64,000 nucleotides of DNA from Serratia marcescens. Lineage in GTDB: Bacteria > Pseudomonadota > Gammaproteobacteria > Enterobacterales > Enterobacteriaceae. The DNA lies in assembly GCF_006715005.1 (NCBI RefSeq), contig NZ_VFMJ01000001.1:4898001-4962000 (forward strand). Reading direction: 5' to 3'. Numbering within the stretch: the stretch's first letter is position 1; every line of letters begins with the position of its first letter. Under the pieces are notes generated by a model. It searched no databases. It saw nothing but the letters and a program-made list of their open reading frames with translations, and was not told the DNA's origin. This document shows, piece by piece, positions 31,314 through 40,217 of the stretch. The position numbers and the translations under genes are program-made.

Positions 31314-33859
31314 GCGTGGCTCTCCTCGGTATCGATCAGGGTGACGGGAATGCGCTCGTCAGGGCGCGCCGGGCGGTGCTGGTCGCGTTCGGCCACCACC
31401 TGCACGTTCGGATCGCGCAGCGGGCTGTTGATGAAGTGGGCGAAGCGCAGCTGCGTTTCCGGATGCTCGACGGTCTCTTTCCACTCGCAGACCACCGCGT
31501 CGCGCAGGCGGGCGATCTCCGCTTCCAGTTGGTCGTTGATGCCGAGCTTGTCGTCGACGATCACCTTGCGCAGGTAATCGATGCCGCCTTCCAGGCTCTC
31601 CAGCCACACCGAGGTGCGCTGCAGCTTATCGGCGGTGCGGATATAGAACATCATGAAACGGTCGAGGTAGCGCACCAGGGTCTCGCGATCGAGATCGGCG
31701 GCCAGCAGGTCGGCGTGGCGCGGTTTCATGCCGCCGTTGCCGCAGACGTACAGGTTCCAGCCGTTCTCGGTGGCGATGATACCGACGTCCTTGCCCTGCG
31801 CCTCGGCGCATTCACGGGTACAGCCCGAGACGCCGAACTTCATTTTGTGCGGGGTGCGGATGCCTTTGTAGCGATGTTCCAGCGTGACGCCGAAGCCGAC
31901 GCTGTCGCCGACGCCATAGCGGCACCAGGTGCTGCCGACGCAGGTTTTCGCCATGCGCAGCGCCTTGGCATACGCGTGGCCGGTTTCAAAGCCGGCGGCG
32001 AGCAGCTTGCTCCAGATGGCCGGCAGATCGTCTTTCTGCGCGCCGAACATGCCGATGCGCTGCGAGCCGGTCATTTTGGTGTAGAGGTTGTATTCCTTGG
32101 CGATCTGGCCGATGGCCAGCAGGCCGTCCGGGGTGATTTCGCCGCCGGCGGAACGTGGGATCACCGAGTAGGTGCCGTCTTTCTGGATATTGCCGAGGAA
32201 GTTGTCGTTGGTATCCTGCAGCGGTGTATGCTGCGGCTTGAGGATGTATTCGTTCCAGCACGAGGCCAGCAACGAGCCGACGGTCGGTTTACACACTTCG
32301 CAGCCGTAACCTTTGCCGTATTTGGCCAGCAATGCCTCGAACGACTTGATGCCTTCGACGCGGATCAGGTGGAACAGCTCCTGGCGTGAATAGGCGAAGT
32401 GTTCGCACAGGTGGTGGTTGACCTCGATGCCCTGCTTGCTCAGCTCGGCGTTCAACACCTGGGTGAGCAGCGGGATGCAGCCGCCGCAGCCGGTGCCGGC
32501 CTTGGTTTCGGCCTTCAGCGCCGCCACGGTGTGGCAGCCTTTGTTGACTGCCTGGATGATGTCGCCTTTGCTGACGTCGAAGCAGGAGCAGATCTGCGCG
32601 CTTTCCGGCAGCGAATCTACGCCGATGGCCGGTTTGCTGCCCGCATGGGCCGGCAGGATCAGGCCGTCCGGGTTTTCCGGTAGCTCGATGCCGTTCAACG
32701 CCAGCTGCAGCAGGTTGCCATAATCGCTGGTGTCGCCTACCAGCACCGCGCCGAGCAGGGTTTTATTGTCGGCGCTGACCACGATACGTTTGTAGACTTC
32801 TTTGCTTTCATCCAGATAAACGTAGCTGCGGGCGCCTTCGGTGCGGCCATGGGCATCGCCGATGCCGCCGACGTCCACGCCCAGCAGCTTCAGCTTGGCG
32901 CTCATGTCGGCGCCCTGGAAGCCGTTTTCGCGGTCCAGCAGGTGATCGGCGGCCACCTGCGCCATTTTGTACCCCGGCGCCACCAGGCCAAAGGTGCGAT
33001 CGCGCCAGGCGGCGCACTCACCGATGGCGTACACGTCCGGATCAGACGTTTGGCAGCTGTCGTTGATGGCGATGCCGCCGCGGCGGCCAACCTCCAGCCC
33101 GCACTGACGCGCCAGCTTGTCCTGGGCGCGGATGCCGGTGGAGAACACGATGAAATCCACTTCCAGCAGGCTACCGTCGGCGAAATGCATGGTTTTGCGC
33201 GCCGTGCCGCCGCCGTTGACGATCTCCTGGGTATTTTTGCCGGTGTGTACCTTGACGCCCATGCGCTCGATCTTGCGGCGCAGCTGGTCACCGCCCATCG
33301 GGTCGAGCTGTTCGGCCATCAGTACCGGAGCGAACTCGATCACGTGTGTTTCCACCCCCAGGCTTTTCAGCGCGCCGGCGGCTTCCAGCCCTAACAGCCC
33401 GCCGCCGACTACCGCACCGCGTTTGCTGCGGCGCGCGCAGGCTTCGATGGCGTTCAGGTCTTCGATGGTGCGGTAAACGAAGCAGTCCTGGCTATCCGAG
33501 CCCTTAATCGGCGGGATCCACGGATAGGAGCCGGTGGCCATGATCAGCTTGTCGTAATAGACGGTGCGACCGGTGTTGGAGTGGATGACCTTCTCGTCGC
33601 GATTGATGGTGATAGCGCGTTCGCCGACCAGTACCTTTACGCCGTGTTTTTCGTAAAAGCCTTCGCGCACCAGCGACAGCTCTTCGGCGGTGTGGTGCGA
33701 GAAGTAGGAGGAAAGGTGCACGCGATCGTAAGCGATGCGTGGCTCTTCGCAAAAGACGGTGATTTCGAACTGGTCTTTGTCTGCTTTATCCAACAGATCT
33801 TCGATGAACCGGTGGCCGACCATGCCATTGCCGACGACGGCAAGTTTGACTCTGCTCAT
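31310..33859 (-). CDS. nirB: Nitrite reductase (NADH) large subunit
   Basis: The 849-residue enzyme reduces nitrite to ammonium with NADH. Order: FAD/NAD pyridine oxidoreductase part (about 1-400; VVGNGMVGHRF, AVVGGGLLGLEAAGALKSLG), a BFD-like [2Fe-2S] region with CSCFDV and CGGC (about 420-490), and a sulfite/nitrite reductase part with siroheme/[4Fe-4S] cysteines in GCTRECAEAQ and CGNGG (about 610-720). I start at ATG 33857-33859 (MSRVKLAVVGNG), matching the family; 24 further upstream codons overlap the promoter. Control is by FNR and NarL/NarP (33918-33960). Confidence 0.98.
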   Translation of the reverse strand: MSRVKLAVVGNGMVGHRFIEDLLDKADKDQFEITVFCEEPRIAYDRVHLSSYFSHHTAEELSLVREGFYEKHGVKVLVGERAITINRDEKVIHSNTGRTVYYDKLIMATGSYPWIPPIKGSDSQDCFVYRTIEDLNAIEACARRSKRGAVVGGGLLGLEAAGALKSLGVETHVIEFAPVLMAEQLDPMGGDQLRRKIERMGVKVHTGKNTQEIVNGGGTARKTMHFADGSLLEVDFIVFSTGIRAQDKLARQCGLEVGRRGGIAINDSCQTSDPDVYAIGECAAWRDRTFGLVAPGYKMAQVAADHLLDRENGFQGADMSAKLKLLGVDVGGIGDAHGRTEGARSYVYLDESKEVYKRIVVSADNKTLLGAVLVGDTSDYGNLLQLALNGIELPENPDGLILPAHAGSKPAIGVDSLPESAQICSCFDVSKGDIIQAVNKGCHTVAALKAETKAGTGCGGCIPLLTQVLNAELSKQGIEVNHHLCEHFAYSRQELFHLIRVEGIKSFEALLAKYGKGYGCEVCKPTVGSLLASCWNEYILKPQHTPLQDTNDNFLGNIQKDGTYSVIPRSAGGEITPDGLLAIGQIAKEYNLYTKMTGSQRIGMFGAQKDDLPAIWSKLLAAGFETGHAYAKALRMAKTCVGSTWCRYGVGDSVGFGVTLEHRYKGIRTPHKMKFGVSGCTRECAEAQGKDVGIIATENGWNLYVCGNGGMKPRHADLLAADLDRETLVRYLDRFMMFYIRTADKLQRTSVWLESLEGGIDYLRKVIVDDKLGINDQLEAEIARLRDAVVCEWKETVEHPETQLRFAHFINSPLRDPNVQVVAERDQHRPARPDERIPVTLIDTEESHA

Positions 33860-33917
33860 TATTGCCTCAAAATTCTGGTTTCCTAGGCTTACCTTATCTC
33901 TCCCGATGAGCAATTTA

Positions 33918-33931
33918 TTGATGCAAATCAA
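33918..33931 (-). promoter_or_regulatory. FNR site of the nirB promoter
   Basis: TTGAT-GCAA-ATCAA is a perfect FNR consensus. A TAAGGT -10 element (33891-33896, minus strand) lies at the distance expected if this site is centred at -41.5, giving a transcript start near 33883 and a 24-nt leader. This repeats the known E. coli nirB layout. Confidence 0.92.
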
Positions 33932-33944
33932 TCACACCCCCATA

Positions 33945-33960
33945 TACCTCTAACGTGGTA
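33945..33960 (-). promoter_or_regulatory. NarL/NarP 7-2-7 site of the nirB promoter
   Basis: Read on the minus strand: TACCACG-TT-AGAGGTA. The second heptamer matches the AKRRGTA consensus fully, the first has two mismatches to TACYYMT. Its centre is 28 bp from the FNR centre, so it falls at -69.5, the position known in E. coli nirB. Confidence 0.85.
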
Positions 33961-34040
33961 TATAAATGATTTTTCACGTTTTTTGATAAGTTGCGGATTT
34001 TATTCATCTTTAGCTGAAGCGAGTCAGTTTGCATGTAAAT

Positions 34041-34056
34041 TACCCCTCAGGGAGTA
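34041..34056. promoter_or_regulatory. Second NarL/NarP 7-2-7 site, between nirB and codA
   Basis: TACCCCT-CA-GGGAGTA matches TACYYMT-N2-AKRRGTA with one mismatch, better than the nirB site. It is 96 bp from the first site. Its centre is about 73 bp upstream of the expected codA transcript start and about 165 bp upstream of that of nirB. A single GGGGGTA half site follows at 34063-34069. Confidence 0.65.
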
Positions 34057-34086
34057 AACGCAGGGGGTAGGCAGACAACGGCGACT

Positions 34087-34115
34087 TTGTCAGCGCGATC
34101 CGCTGCCAGTATGAT
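34087..34115 (+). promoter_or_regulatory. Sigma-70 promoter of codA
   Basis: TTGTCA (34087-34092) and TATGAT (34110-34115) are separated by 17 bp, near-consensus elements. The GTG start of codA is about 26 bp beyond the expected transcript start. Confidence 0.7.
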
Positions 34116-34147
34116 GAAGAAAACCAGCGCAACGGCAGAGGTGAAGG

Positions 34148-35431
34148 GTGGCGAAACGTCCATTGAAATTTATCGACAACCTGCGTTTAAGCGGGCATGA
34201 GGGATTGTGGCAACTGGCGATCGAGCAGGGGCGCATTGCGCATCTGGTACCGCAGCCGGAGGGGCAGGAGTGGCGCGGCGACGTGTTGGATGCGCAGGGC
34301 GGGCTGGCGTTGCCGGCGTTCGTCGAACCGCATATCCACCTGGATACCACGCAGACCGCCGGTCAGCCGGCCTGGAACCAGTCCGGCACGCTGTTCGAGG
34401 GCATTGAGCGCTGGGCCGAACGCAAAGCGCTGCTGACTCATGAAGACGTCAAACAGCGCGCCTGGCAAACGCTTAAGTGGCAGATCGCTAACGGCGTGCA
34501 GTATGTGCGCACCCACGTCGACGTTTCCGATCCCACGCTGACCGCGCTGCGTGCCATGCTGGAGGTTAAGCAGGAGGTGGCGCCCTGGGTGACGCTGCAG
34601 ATCGTCGCCTTCCCGCAGGAGGGGATCCTTTCCTACCCCAACGGCAAAGCGCTGCTTGAAGAGGCGCTGCGGCTGGGCGCCGACGTGGTGGGCGCCATTC
34701 CGCACTTCGAATTCACCCGCGAATACGGCGTGGAGTCGCTGCATAAGGCGTTCGCGCTGGCGCAAAAATACGATCGGCTGGTGGACGTGCACTGCGATGA
34801 AATCGACGACGAGCAATCGCGCTTCGTCGAGACCGTGGCGGCGCTGGCGCTGAAGCTGGAGATGGGGGCGAAAGTCACCGCCAGCCACACCACGGCGATG
34901 CACTCTTACAATGGCGCTTACGCCTCGCGGCTGTTCCGCCTGTTGAAAATGTCCGGCATCAACTTCGTCGCCAATCCGCTGGTGAACATTCACCTGCAGG
35001 GGCGTTTCGACAGTTACCCGAAACGGCGCGGCGTGACGCGGGTGAAGGAGATGCTGGAGGCGGAGATCAACGTCTGTTTCGGCCACGACGACGTGTTCGA
35101 TCCCTGGTACCCGCTCGGCACCGCCAACATGCTGCAGGTGCTGCATATGGGGCTGCACGTGTGCCAGCTGATGGGCTATGGCCAAATCGACGATGGGCTG
35201 AAGTTGATCACCCACCACAGCGCACGCACCCTTAACCTGAGCGACTACGGCCTGGCGGCCGGCAACAGCGCCAACCTGGTGATCCTGCCGGCGGAAAGCG
35301 GCTTCGACGCGGTGCGCCGCCAGACGCCGGTGCGTTATTCGATTCGCCAGGGGGCAGTGATCGCCGAAACGCGGCCGGCGGAAACTACGCTGCGTTTACA
35401 GCAGGATGAGACGGTGGATTTTCGGCGTTAG
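34148..35431 (+). CDS. codA: Cytosine deaminase
   Basis: The 427-residue amidohydrolase converts cytosine to uracil and ammonia. It is very like E. coli Cod[16 protein letters not shown] (HIH at 62-64 as metal ligands), the HCDEIDDEQ active-site segment, [15 protein letters not shown] and [19 protein letters not shown]. The start is a GTG at 34148 with AGAGG 6 nt upstream; no ATG fits. codB, the cytosine permease normally just upstream in E. coli, is absent here. The gene diverges from nirB and its tail overlaps chpB by 4 bp. Confidence 0.95.
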   Translation: MAKRPLKFIDNLRLSGHEGLWQLAIEQGRIAHLVPQPEGQEWRGDVLDAQGGLALPAFVEPHIHLDTTQTAGQPAWNQSGTLFEGIERWAERKALLTHEDVKQRAWQTLKWQIANGVQYVRTHVDVSDPTLTALRAMLEVKQEVAPWVTLQIVAFPQEGILSYPNGKALLEEALRLGADVVGAIPHFEFTREYGVESLHKAFALAQKYDRLVDVHCDEIDDEQSRFVETVAALALKLEMGAKVTASHTTAMHSYNGAYASRLFRLLKMSGINFVANPLVNIHLQGRFDSYPKRRGVTRVKEMLEAEINVCFGHDDVFDPWYPLGTANMLQVLHMGLHVCQLMGYGQIDDGLKLITHHSARTLNLSDYGLAAGNSANLVILPAESGFDAVRRQTPVRYSIRQGAVIAETRPAETTLRLQQDETVDFRR

Positions 35432-35778
35432 TCGATGATTGCCTGAAGCCGCGCCAGCGCGTCGGCGATGACTTCGCCAGGGGCACGTTCAATGAATTGC
35501 GCGCTGCGCCCGGCCAGATCCATCATGCGAACCTGGTTGATCAAGATGACACCCTGCGTTGCGGTGCCGCTCCCGCTCAGGCTGACGGTGAAACCCGCTG
35601 TACGGGCAAAATTAGCCCCTTGCGAAATAGGGGCGACCAGCACCATGCCCAGCGCATTAAACTCACGGGGGGAGAGCACCAGTGCCGGACGAAAGTCGCC
35701 TTGCTGCTCACGGCCAACCACGGGATTCAGGCTGACCCGGATAAGATCTCCGCGCTGAAAAACGGGGCGCTTCACCAT
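35428..35778 (-). CDS. chpB: MazF/PemK-family endoribonuclease toxin, ChpB-like
   Basis: The 116-residue product begins [27 protein letters not shown] and has [23 protein letters not shown] and [10 protein letters not shown], close to E. coli ChpB as I recall it. MazF-family toxins cut mRNA at short motifs. The conserved RGD, RPALVLS and QVR blocks are intact, so the toxin looks functional. It overlaps the antitoxin by 7 bp. The symbol is by similarity, because E. coli chpSB sits elsewhere. Confidence 0.9.
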   Translation of the reverse strand: MVKRPVFQRGDLIRVSLNPVVGREQQGDFRPALVLSPREFNALGMVLVAPISQGANFARTAGFTVSLSGSGTATQGVILINQVRMMDLAGRSAQFIERAPGEVIADALARLQAIID

Positions 35779-36020
35779 ACTTCTTTCCCCGCCGGCGGCA
35801 TGTGTTCCCAGTTGTCGTCTGCGGCGGCCGGCGCTTCACCGTCGCAGCCATCGAGCAATTGCTGCAGTGAATAGCGTTTCTTAACCGGCTTAATGACCAA
35901 CGCTCCATCGATGACCTGCATGTCCATTTCCTGACCTACCTGTAGTTCCAGCTCGTTCATTAGCGCTGAGGGCACCAGCATTCCCGCGCTGTTGCCCCAT
36001 TTTTTGATAAAGACTTTCAT
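35772..36020 (-). CDS. chpS: MazE-family antitoxin, ChpS-like
   Basis: The 82-residue protein has an N-terminal AbrB/MazE swapped-hairpin domain (MKVFIKKWGNSAGMLVPSAL) and a C-terminal acidic tail ([12 protein letters not shown]) that should fill the toxin active site. I start at ATG 36018-36020, preceded by GAGAGGG; the open frame runs much further upstream through the promoter and tsgA but is not coding there. It is first in the operon. Confidence 0.9.
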   Translation of the reverse strand: MKVFIKKWGNSAGMLVPSALMNELELQVGQEMDMQVIDGALVIKPVKKRYSLQQLLDGCDGEAPAAADDNWEHMPPAGKEVW

Positions 36021-36035
36021 GAGCAATCCCTCTCC

Positions 36036-36072
36036 ATTGTTCATGTATAAACAATGTATAATTAAGTGTGAA
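36036..36072 (-). promoter_or_regulatory. Promoter and operator of the chpSB-like operon
   Basis: On the minus strand TTCACA (36067-36072) and TATACA (36044-36049) are 17 bp apart. An inverted repeat ATTGTT-N8-AACAAT (36036-36055) covers the -10, and ATGTATA is repeated directly at 36043 and 36054. This fits autorepression by the antitoxin. Confidence 0.6.
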
Positions 36073-36082
36073 AAATGTACAT

Positions 36083-36109
36083 AAAAAAGGGCGCCTTGCG
36101 GGCGCCCTT
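36083..36109 (-). terminator. Rho-independent terminator of tsgA
   Basis: AAGGGCGCC (36087-36095) and GGCGCCCTT (36101-36109) form a 9-bp stem with a 5-nt loop, followed on the minus strand by a run of Ts. It lies 22 bp past the tsgA stop and just ahead of the chpSB promoter. Confidence 0.9.
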
Positions 36110-36130
36110 GATGTATTTGATGCGAAGAAA

Positions 36131-37315
36131 TCAGTGCGTCACGTGACCGTGGCTGCGGTGCTTGGTCACGAAGCCCAGCAGCAGACACATCACAAACACC
36201 GCCAGGTACAGGCCGTTGGCGGTGGTCAGCGCCGCATGCGCGCCGCCTTTCGCCACGATAGGACCGGTGACCACGAAGGTCAGCATGGTGCCGATGGTGC
36301 CGCAGGTCAGGATAAAGTTGACCAGTTTCGGCGAGGAAGCCTTGGTCTGCAGCGAGCCGAGGGTGATCAGCGTGGTGTAGATGGCGCTGGAAACGAAGCC
36401 CAGGGCCATAATGTAGTAGCCGAGGTGCTCCGGATTGTCGGTGCTGACGAACAGGTACATCGCGCCGGTAGCCAGTGCGGCCAGCACGGTAACGATGCGC
36501 TGCAGATCGAAGAAGCGCAGGATGAAGCTGAACACCCACATGCCGACCATATAAGAGGTCCAGAAGTCGCTCACCAGCTTACCGGCCTGGCCGATGTCCA
36601 TATTGAACGACTTGGTGGCGTACTCCGGCACCCACTGAATGAAGCCCAGCTGGCCGAGGATGTAGCACAGCGCGGCGATCGACAGGAACAGCACGCCGAT
36701 GCCCCATTTTTCTTTCTCGACCGGTTGACCGGCATCAGTGCCTTTCTTGCCCAGCACCGGGAATTCGGAGCACAGGGTCAGCACGAAGATCCCCACGTAC
36801 AGCAGGCCGATGCAGGCATAAACCCAGTACCAGCCGATATGGCGGGCCAGCAGCATCGCAGCGACGATCGGGAAGATCATCCCGGCCATGCTGAAGAAGG
36901 AGTCGGTGAACAACAGGCGTGAACCGCGCTGGCGGCCGGCATACATGTGGGTGATCAGGAAGGTGCCGATCGACATGGTGATACCGCTCACCACGCCGAG
37001 GATAAACATGCACAGCGAGAACATGGTCAGGCTCTTGCCGAGCATCAGCCCTGCGACCGCCAGCACCATCAGGACAAAGCCGAAGATCAGCTGACGCTTC
37101 AGCGGGATGATTTCCATCAGCCAGGCATTGAGGAAGATCGAAATCAAAATACCGGCGTTGAGGAAAGTAAAGGTGTTACTCATGCTGGAAACCGGCAGAT
37201 TAAAGTACTCTGCAATGTTTCCCATCACCATCCCTGTGACGATCACTAAAGCACCGGTCAGCGCGTAAGAAAAGAAGCTGATCCAGGTAAGCCGTATGCG
37301 GTTACTGTCATTCAT
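36131..37315 (-). CDS. tsgA: MFS transporter TsgA
   Basis: The 394-residue inner-membrane protein of the major facilitator superfamily has about 12 hydrophobic segments and is highly similar to E. coli TsgA ([42 protein letters not shown] region). Its substrate is not firmly known. I start at ATG 37313-37315 ([14 protein letters not shown]), 15 codons inside the longest frame, to match the family. In E. coli it lies directly beside nirB; here codA and chpSB separate them. Confidence 0.95.
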   Translation of the reverse strand: MNDSNRIRLTWISFFSYALTGALVIVTGMVMGNIAEYFNLPVSSMSNTFTFLNAGILISIFLNAWLMEIIPLKRQLIFGFVLMVLAVAGLMLGKSLTMFSLCMFILGVVSGITMSIGTFLITHMYAGRQRGSRLLFTDSFFSMAGMIFPIVAAMLLARHIGWYWVYACIGLLYVGIFVLTLCSEFPVLGKKGTDAGQPVEKEKWGIGVLFLSIAALCYILGQLGFIQWVPEYATKSFNMDIGQAGKLVSDFWTSYMVGMWVFSFILRFFDLQRIVTVLAALATGAMYLFVSTDNPEHLGYYIMALGFVSSAIYTTLITLGSLQTKASSPKLVNFILTCGTIGTMLTFVVTGPIVAKGGAHAALTTANGLYLAVFVMCLLLGFVTKHRSHGHVTH

Positions 37316-37508
37316 TGTATAGGCCTGAATATGTCTGTTAGAGGTTTTTATAGCTGGCATAAGGCCCGCTGGCTTTTCCTGGCAAACGCAGAAAAAAGTC
37401 CCGATCAGGCCACCAGGAGGCGGATCCTAGCACAGACAACGGGATTTTTTGTGATGGTTGTCGATTTTTTGATGTAACCCATGAAGGGGTGGTGCGCATT
37501 AGTGTGAT

Positions 37509-38489
37509 CTATTTGCGTGCCGTCACAATGGAATCGCGGTGGACGATCGTCGGCTCAAACCGGTGCGCCGGGGTGGCGGGATCGATCAACCTGCGCGCCG
37601 CGTATTGGGCCATCTCGCTGATGGGAAAGTGTACGCTGCTCAACGCCGGGCGCACGAAAGGCGCGCGTTCGCCGCTGTCGTAGCAGATCAAGGAGATATC
37701 CTGCGGCACCCGCAGGCGGTGCTCATTGATTGCCAGCAGGGCGCCGATCGCCATCTCTTCGTTGCAGCAGTAGATGGCGCTGGGCCGCACGGCTTGCCGC
37801 AGCAGCCGATCGGCACAGCGGTAACCGCTTTCCAGATCGTAGACGCCCTCCAGGCAGGCCACCGGCTCGATATTCGCCGCCTGCATTGCCTCTTCAAACC
37901 CTTGCAGCCGCAGGCGGCTCGACGGGCGCTCGCGCGGGCCACTGATGCAGGCGATGCGCCGGTGCCCGGCATCGAGCAACTGCTGCGTCGCCATGCGGCT
38001 GGCGAGCGGGTGATCGAAGGTGACGCAGCGGTCTTCCAACCCCGGCACCAGACGATCGAGCAACACGAAATCACGTTGCTCCGCCGCCAGCTGGCGCAGC
38101 CGATCGTCGCTGAGAAAACGCACGTGCAGGATCACGCCGTCGCAGCGCAGGCTGAACAGCCTCTGCACCGCCTGCCATTCGTTTTCGGCGCTGTTGCGGC
38201 CCTGGGTCACCAGCAGCTGCTTGCCGTGGGATTCGGCCTCGGTCTGCACGAAGTCCATCAGCGCGCCGAAGAAGCCGCCGCGGTATGACGTGGTGACCAG
38301 CCCAAGGGTATTGCTGTGGCTGGAGGCGAGCGCGCGGGCCGCCGGGTTGGGGGTATAACCGAGCTGGGCGACGGCGCGTTCAACCTTCTCGCGGGTCGGC
38401 GCCTTGACGTTGCTGTCGCCGTTCACCACGCGCGATACGGTGGCGCGCGAAACGCCCGCCAGCGCCGCGACATCTTCCAGTGTCACCAT
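37509..38489 (-). CDS. LacI/GalR-family transcriptional repressor
   Basis: The 326-residue protein has an N-terminal LacI helix-turn-helix (3-22, TLEDVAALAGVSRATVSRVV) with hinge helix PNPAARALAS, then a periplasmic-binding-protein-like sugar domain (about 60-326). It lies downstream of the GH4 glucosidase and PTS IIA genes on the same strand and probably represses them through the palindrome at 40282-40299. The inducer is unknown; a phosphorylated beta-glucoside is likely. It has little room for its own promoter, as a terminator-like hairpin lies 24 bp before its start. Confidence 0.9.
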   Translation of the reverse strand: MVTLEDVAALAGVSRATVSRVVNGDSNVKAPTREKVERAVAQLGYTPNPAARALASSHSNTLGLVTTSYRGGFFGALMDFVQTEAESHGKQLLVTQGRNSAENEWQAVQRLFSLRCDGVILHVRFLSDDRLRQLAAEQRDFVLLDRLVPGLEDRCVTFDHPLASRMATQQLLDAGHRRIACISGPRERPSSRLRLQGFEEAMQAANIEPVACLEGVYDLESGYRCADRLLRQAVRPSAIYCCNEEMAIGALLAINEHRLRVPQDISLICYDSGERAPFVRPALSSVHFPISEMAQYAARRLIDPATPAHRFEPTIVHRDSIVTARK

Positions 38490-38512
38490 CGTCCCACTCC
38501 TGAATTACGGCT

Positions 38513-38540
38513 AAAAAAATGGGTTCGGCGCGCCGAACCC
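38513..38540 (-). terminator. Terminator-like hairpin after the GH4 gene
   Basis: GGGTTCGG (38521-38528) and CCGAACCC (38533-38540) form an 8-bp stem around CGCG, within a perfect 20-bp palindrome, followed on the minus strand by ATTTTTTTAG. It lies between the glucosidase stop and the repressor start, so it should limit transcription into the repressor gene. Confidence 0.88.
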
Positions 38541-38562
38541 CTGTCTGGCTGCGTATAGCCGT

Positions 38563-39870
38563 TTACCTGAACTGCGGCAAATACGGCGCGTTTATCGTCA
38601 ACACCTCGTCCAGCAGCGGCTGCGCCAGGTTGGCGTTGCCCACTAACGGGTTGGCGATCAGCGCCAGCAATCCGCTGCGGCGATCGCCGTGCACTGCGGT
38701 TTCGATGGTCAGACGTTCGTAGGCTTTCACCTGCTGCGTCAGGGCCTGCATCGGCTCCGGCAGCGGGCCGAAGGTCAGCGGGTGTGCGCCCTGAGCATCG
38801 ACGATACAGTTGATTTCTATCACAGCATCGTCCGGCAGGCCATGGATTGCGCCGCGGTTTGCGGTGTTGACCACTAATTGCGTGCCGAGATTATTATGGA
38901 TAGCACGAATCAGCTCCAGCGCAACTTCGGAATAGAAAGAACCGCCGCGGAAGCTGAGCTGCTCCGGCTTACTGTTCAGCTGCGGATCGGCATACAGCTC
39001 GAACAGCTCTTTTTCTACCTGCATCACCTGCTCGGCGCGGGTGCCGCGCTCGCCGGCAGCGGCCATCTCCTCCGCCAGCATCTCGCGGGTCTGGTAAAAA
39101 TAGCGGTGGTACGGGCAGGGGATCGCGCCGAGCGCGCGCAGGAAGTCCGGCTGCCAGGGCTCTTCCTTGATGTTGTTCATGGTCAGCGCCGCGCCGTCGC
39201 ACAGCATGTCGATCACCTTAGCGGTGACGTCGCGCCCCTGCTGCGTGACCTGATGCACCCAGACCATGTGGTTCAGGCCGGCGAACTGCAGCTGCACGTC
39301 GGCGTAAGGCGCCTGCAGCATGTTGGCGATCATGTGATGCATGCTGATCGGTACGTTGCACAGGCCGATGATTTTCGCTTTGGTAAAGCGGGACACCGCC
39401 TCGGTGACGATGCCGGCCGGGTTGGTGAAGTTGATGATCCAGGCGTCCGGCGCCAGCTTTTCCACCCGACGGGCGATATCCAGCATCACCGGAATGGTGC
39501 GCAGCGCCTTGGCGAAGCCGCCGACGCCGGTGGTTTCCTGGCCGAGCAGCTGGTATTTCAGGCCCAGCCGTTCATCAGCGGCGCGCGCCGGCAGTTGCCC
39601 GACGCGGAACTGGGTCAGCACGAAAGCGGCGCCGCGAATGGCGTCGTCCAGCGCGAAGTGCACGCTGACCTTCACCTGCTCCAGCCCGTGGCGCGCCAGC
39701 ATGCGGCGGGTCAGGGCGGCGATGGTTTCCACTTTTTGCCGGCCCGGCTCGACGTCCACCAGCGCCAGTTCGGTGACCGGCAGCTCCTCGATGCGCTGGA
39801 TCAGCCCATCGACCAATTCGGGAGTGTAGCTGCTGCCGCCGCCGATCACGGCGATTTTGAGCGTACTCAT
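38563..39870 (-). CDS. 6-Phospho-beta-glucosidase, glycoside hydrolase family 4
   Basis: The 435-residue enzyme belongs to GH4 (CelF/ChbF/LicH type), which needs NAD+ and a divalent metal and works by oxidation and elimination. The N-terminal NAD motif AVIGGGSSYTPELVDG (7-22), NFTNPAGIVTEAV (147-159), and metal ligands C171 in CNVP and H201 in LNHMVWV are present. CN(V/I)P rather than CHS/CD points to phospho-beta-glucosides. It overlaps the PTS IIA gene by 4 bp, so it probably splits a PTS-imported beta-disaccharide. Cellobiose or chitobiose cannot be told apart by eye. Confidence 0.92.
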   Translation of the reverse strand: MSTLKIAVIGGGSSYTPELVDGLIQRIEELPVTELALVDVEPGRQKVETIAALTRRMLARHGLEQVKVSVHFALDDAIRGAAFVLTQFRVGQLPARAADERLGLKYQLLGQETTGVGGFAKALRTIPVMLDIARRVEKLAPDAWIINFTNPAGIVTEAVSRFTKAKIIGLCNVPISMHHMIANMLQAPYADVQLQFAGLNHMVWVHQVTQQGRDVTAKVIDMLCDGAALTMNNIKEEPWQPDFLRALGAIPCPYHRYFYQTREMLAEEMAAAGERGTRAEQVMQVEKELFELYADPQLNSKPEQLSFRGGSFYSEVALELIRAIHNNLGTQLVVNTANRGAIHGLPDDAVIEINCIVDAQGAHPLTFGPLPEPMQALTQQVKAYERLTIETAVHGDRRSGLLALIANPLVGNANLAQPLLDEVLTINAPYLPQFR

Positions 39871-40217
39871 GGTCGGCCCTCCGTCTGCGACTGACGGCGA
39901 TAGAGCTCGATCATGTCGTCGGCCAGATCCTGGATCACCATGGCGTTCATCAGATGATCCTGCGCATGCACGGTGATCAGGTTGATCGCCAGCTTGCCGC
40001 AGCCTTCGTCCAGGCCGATCAGCTCAGTCTGGATCAGGTGCGCCTTCTTCACCCACTCTTTGGACTCGGCCATGTGTTTGGCCGCCGCGGCGAAGTCGCC
40101 GGCACGCGCTTGCCGCAACGCCATCAACGCATTGCTGCGCGCGCTGCCGGAGAACACCAGCAGTTCCATGATGGTGCTTTCAAACTCGGGGCTGACTTCA
40201 GTCATCAATTCACTCAC
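39867..40217 (-). CDS. PTS lactose/cellobiose-type IIA component
   Basis: The 116-residue helical protein has the IIA-lac/cel signature: FSGSARSNALMALRQARAGDF, then VHAQDHLM with H84 as the likely phospho-acceptor. It would take phosphate from HPr and pass it to a IIB. The start is a GTG (40215-40217) with GGAG 7 nt upstream; an ATG four codons later is possible but lacks a ribosome site. No IIB or IIC gene is found nearby, so it must use partners encoded elsewhere. It is first in the operon under a LacI-type operator. Confidence 0.9.
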   Translation of the reverse strand: MSELMTEVSPEFESTIMELLVFSGSARSNALMALRQARAGDFAAAAKHMAESKEWVKKAHLIQTELIGLDEGCGKLAINLITVHAQDHLMNAMVIQDLADDMIELYRRQSQTEGRP

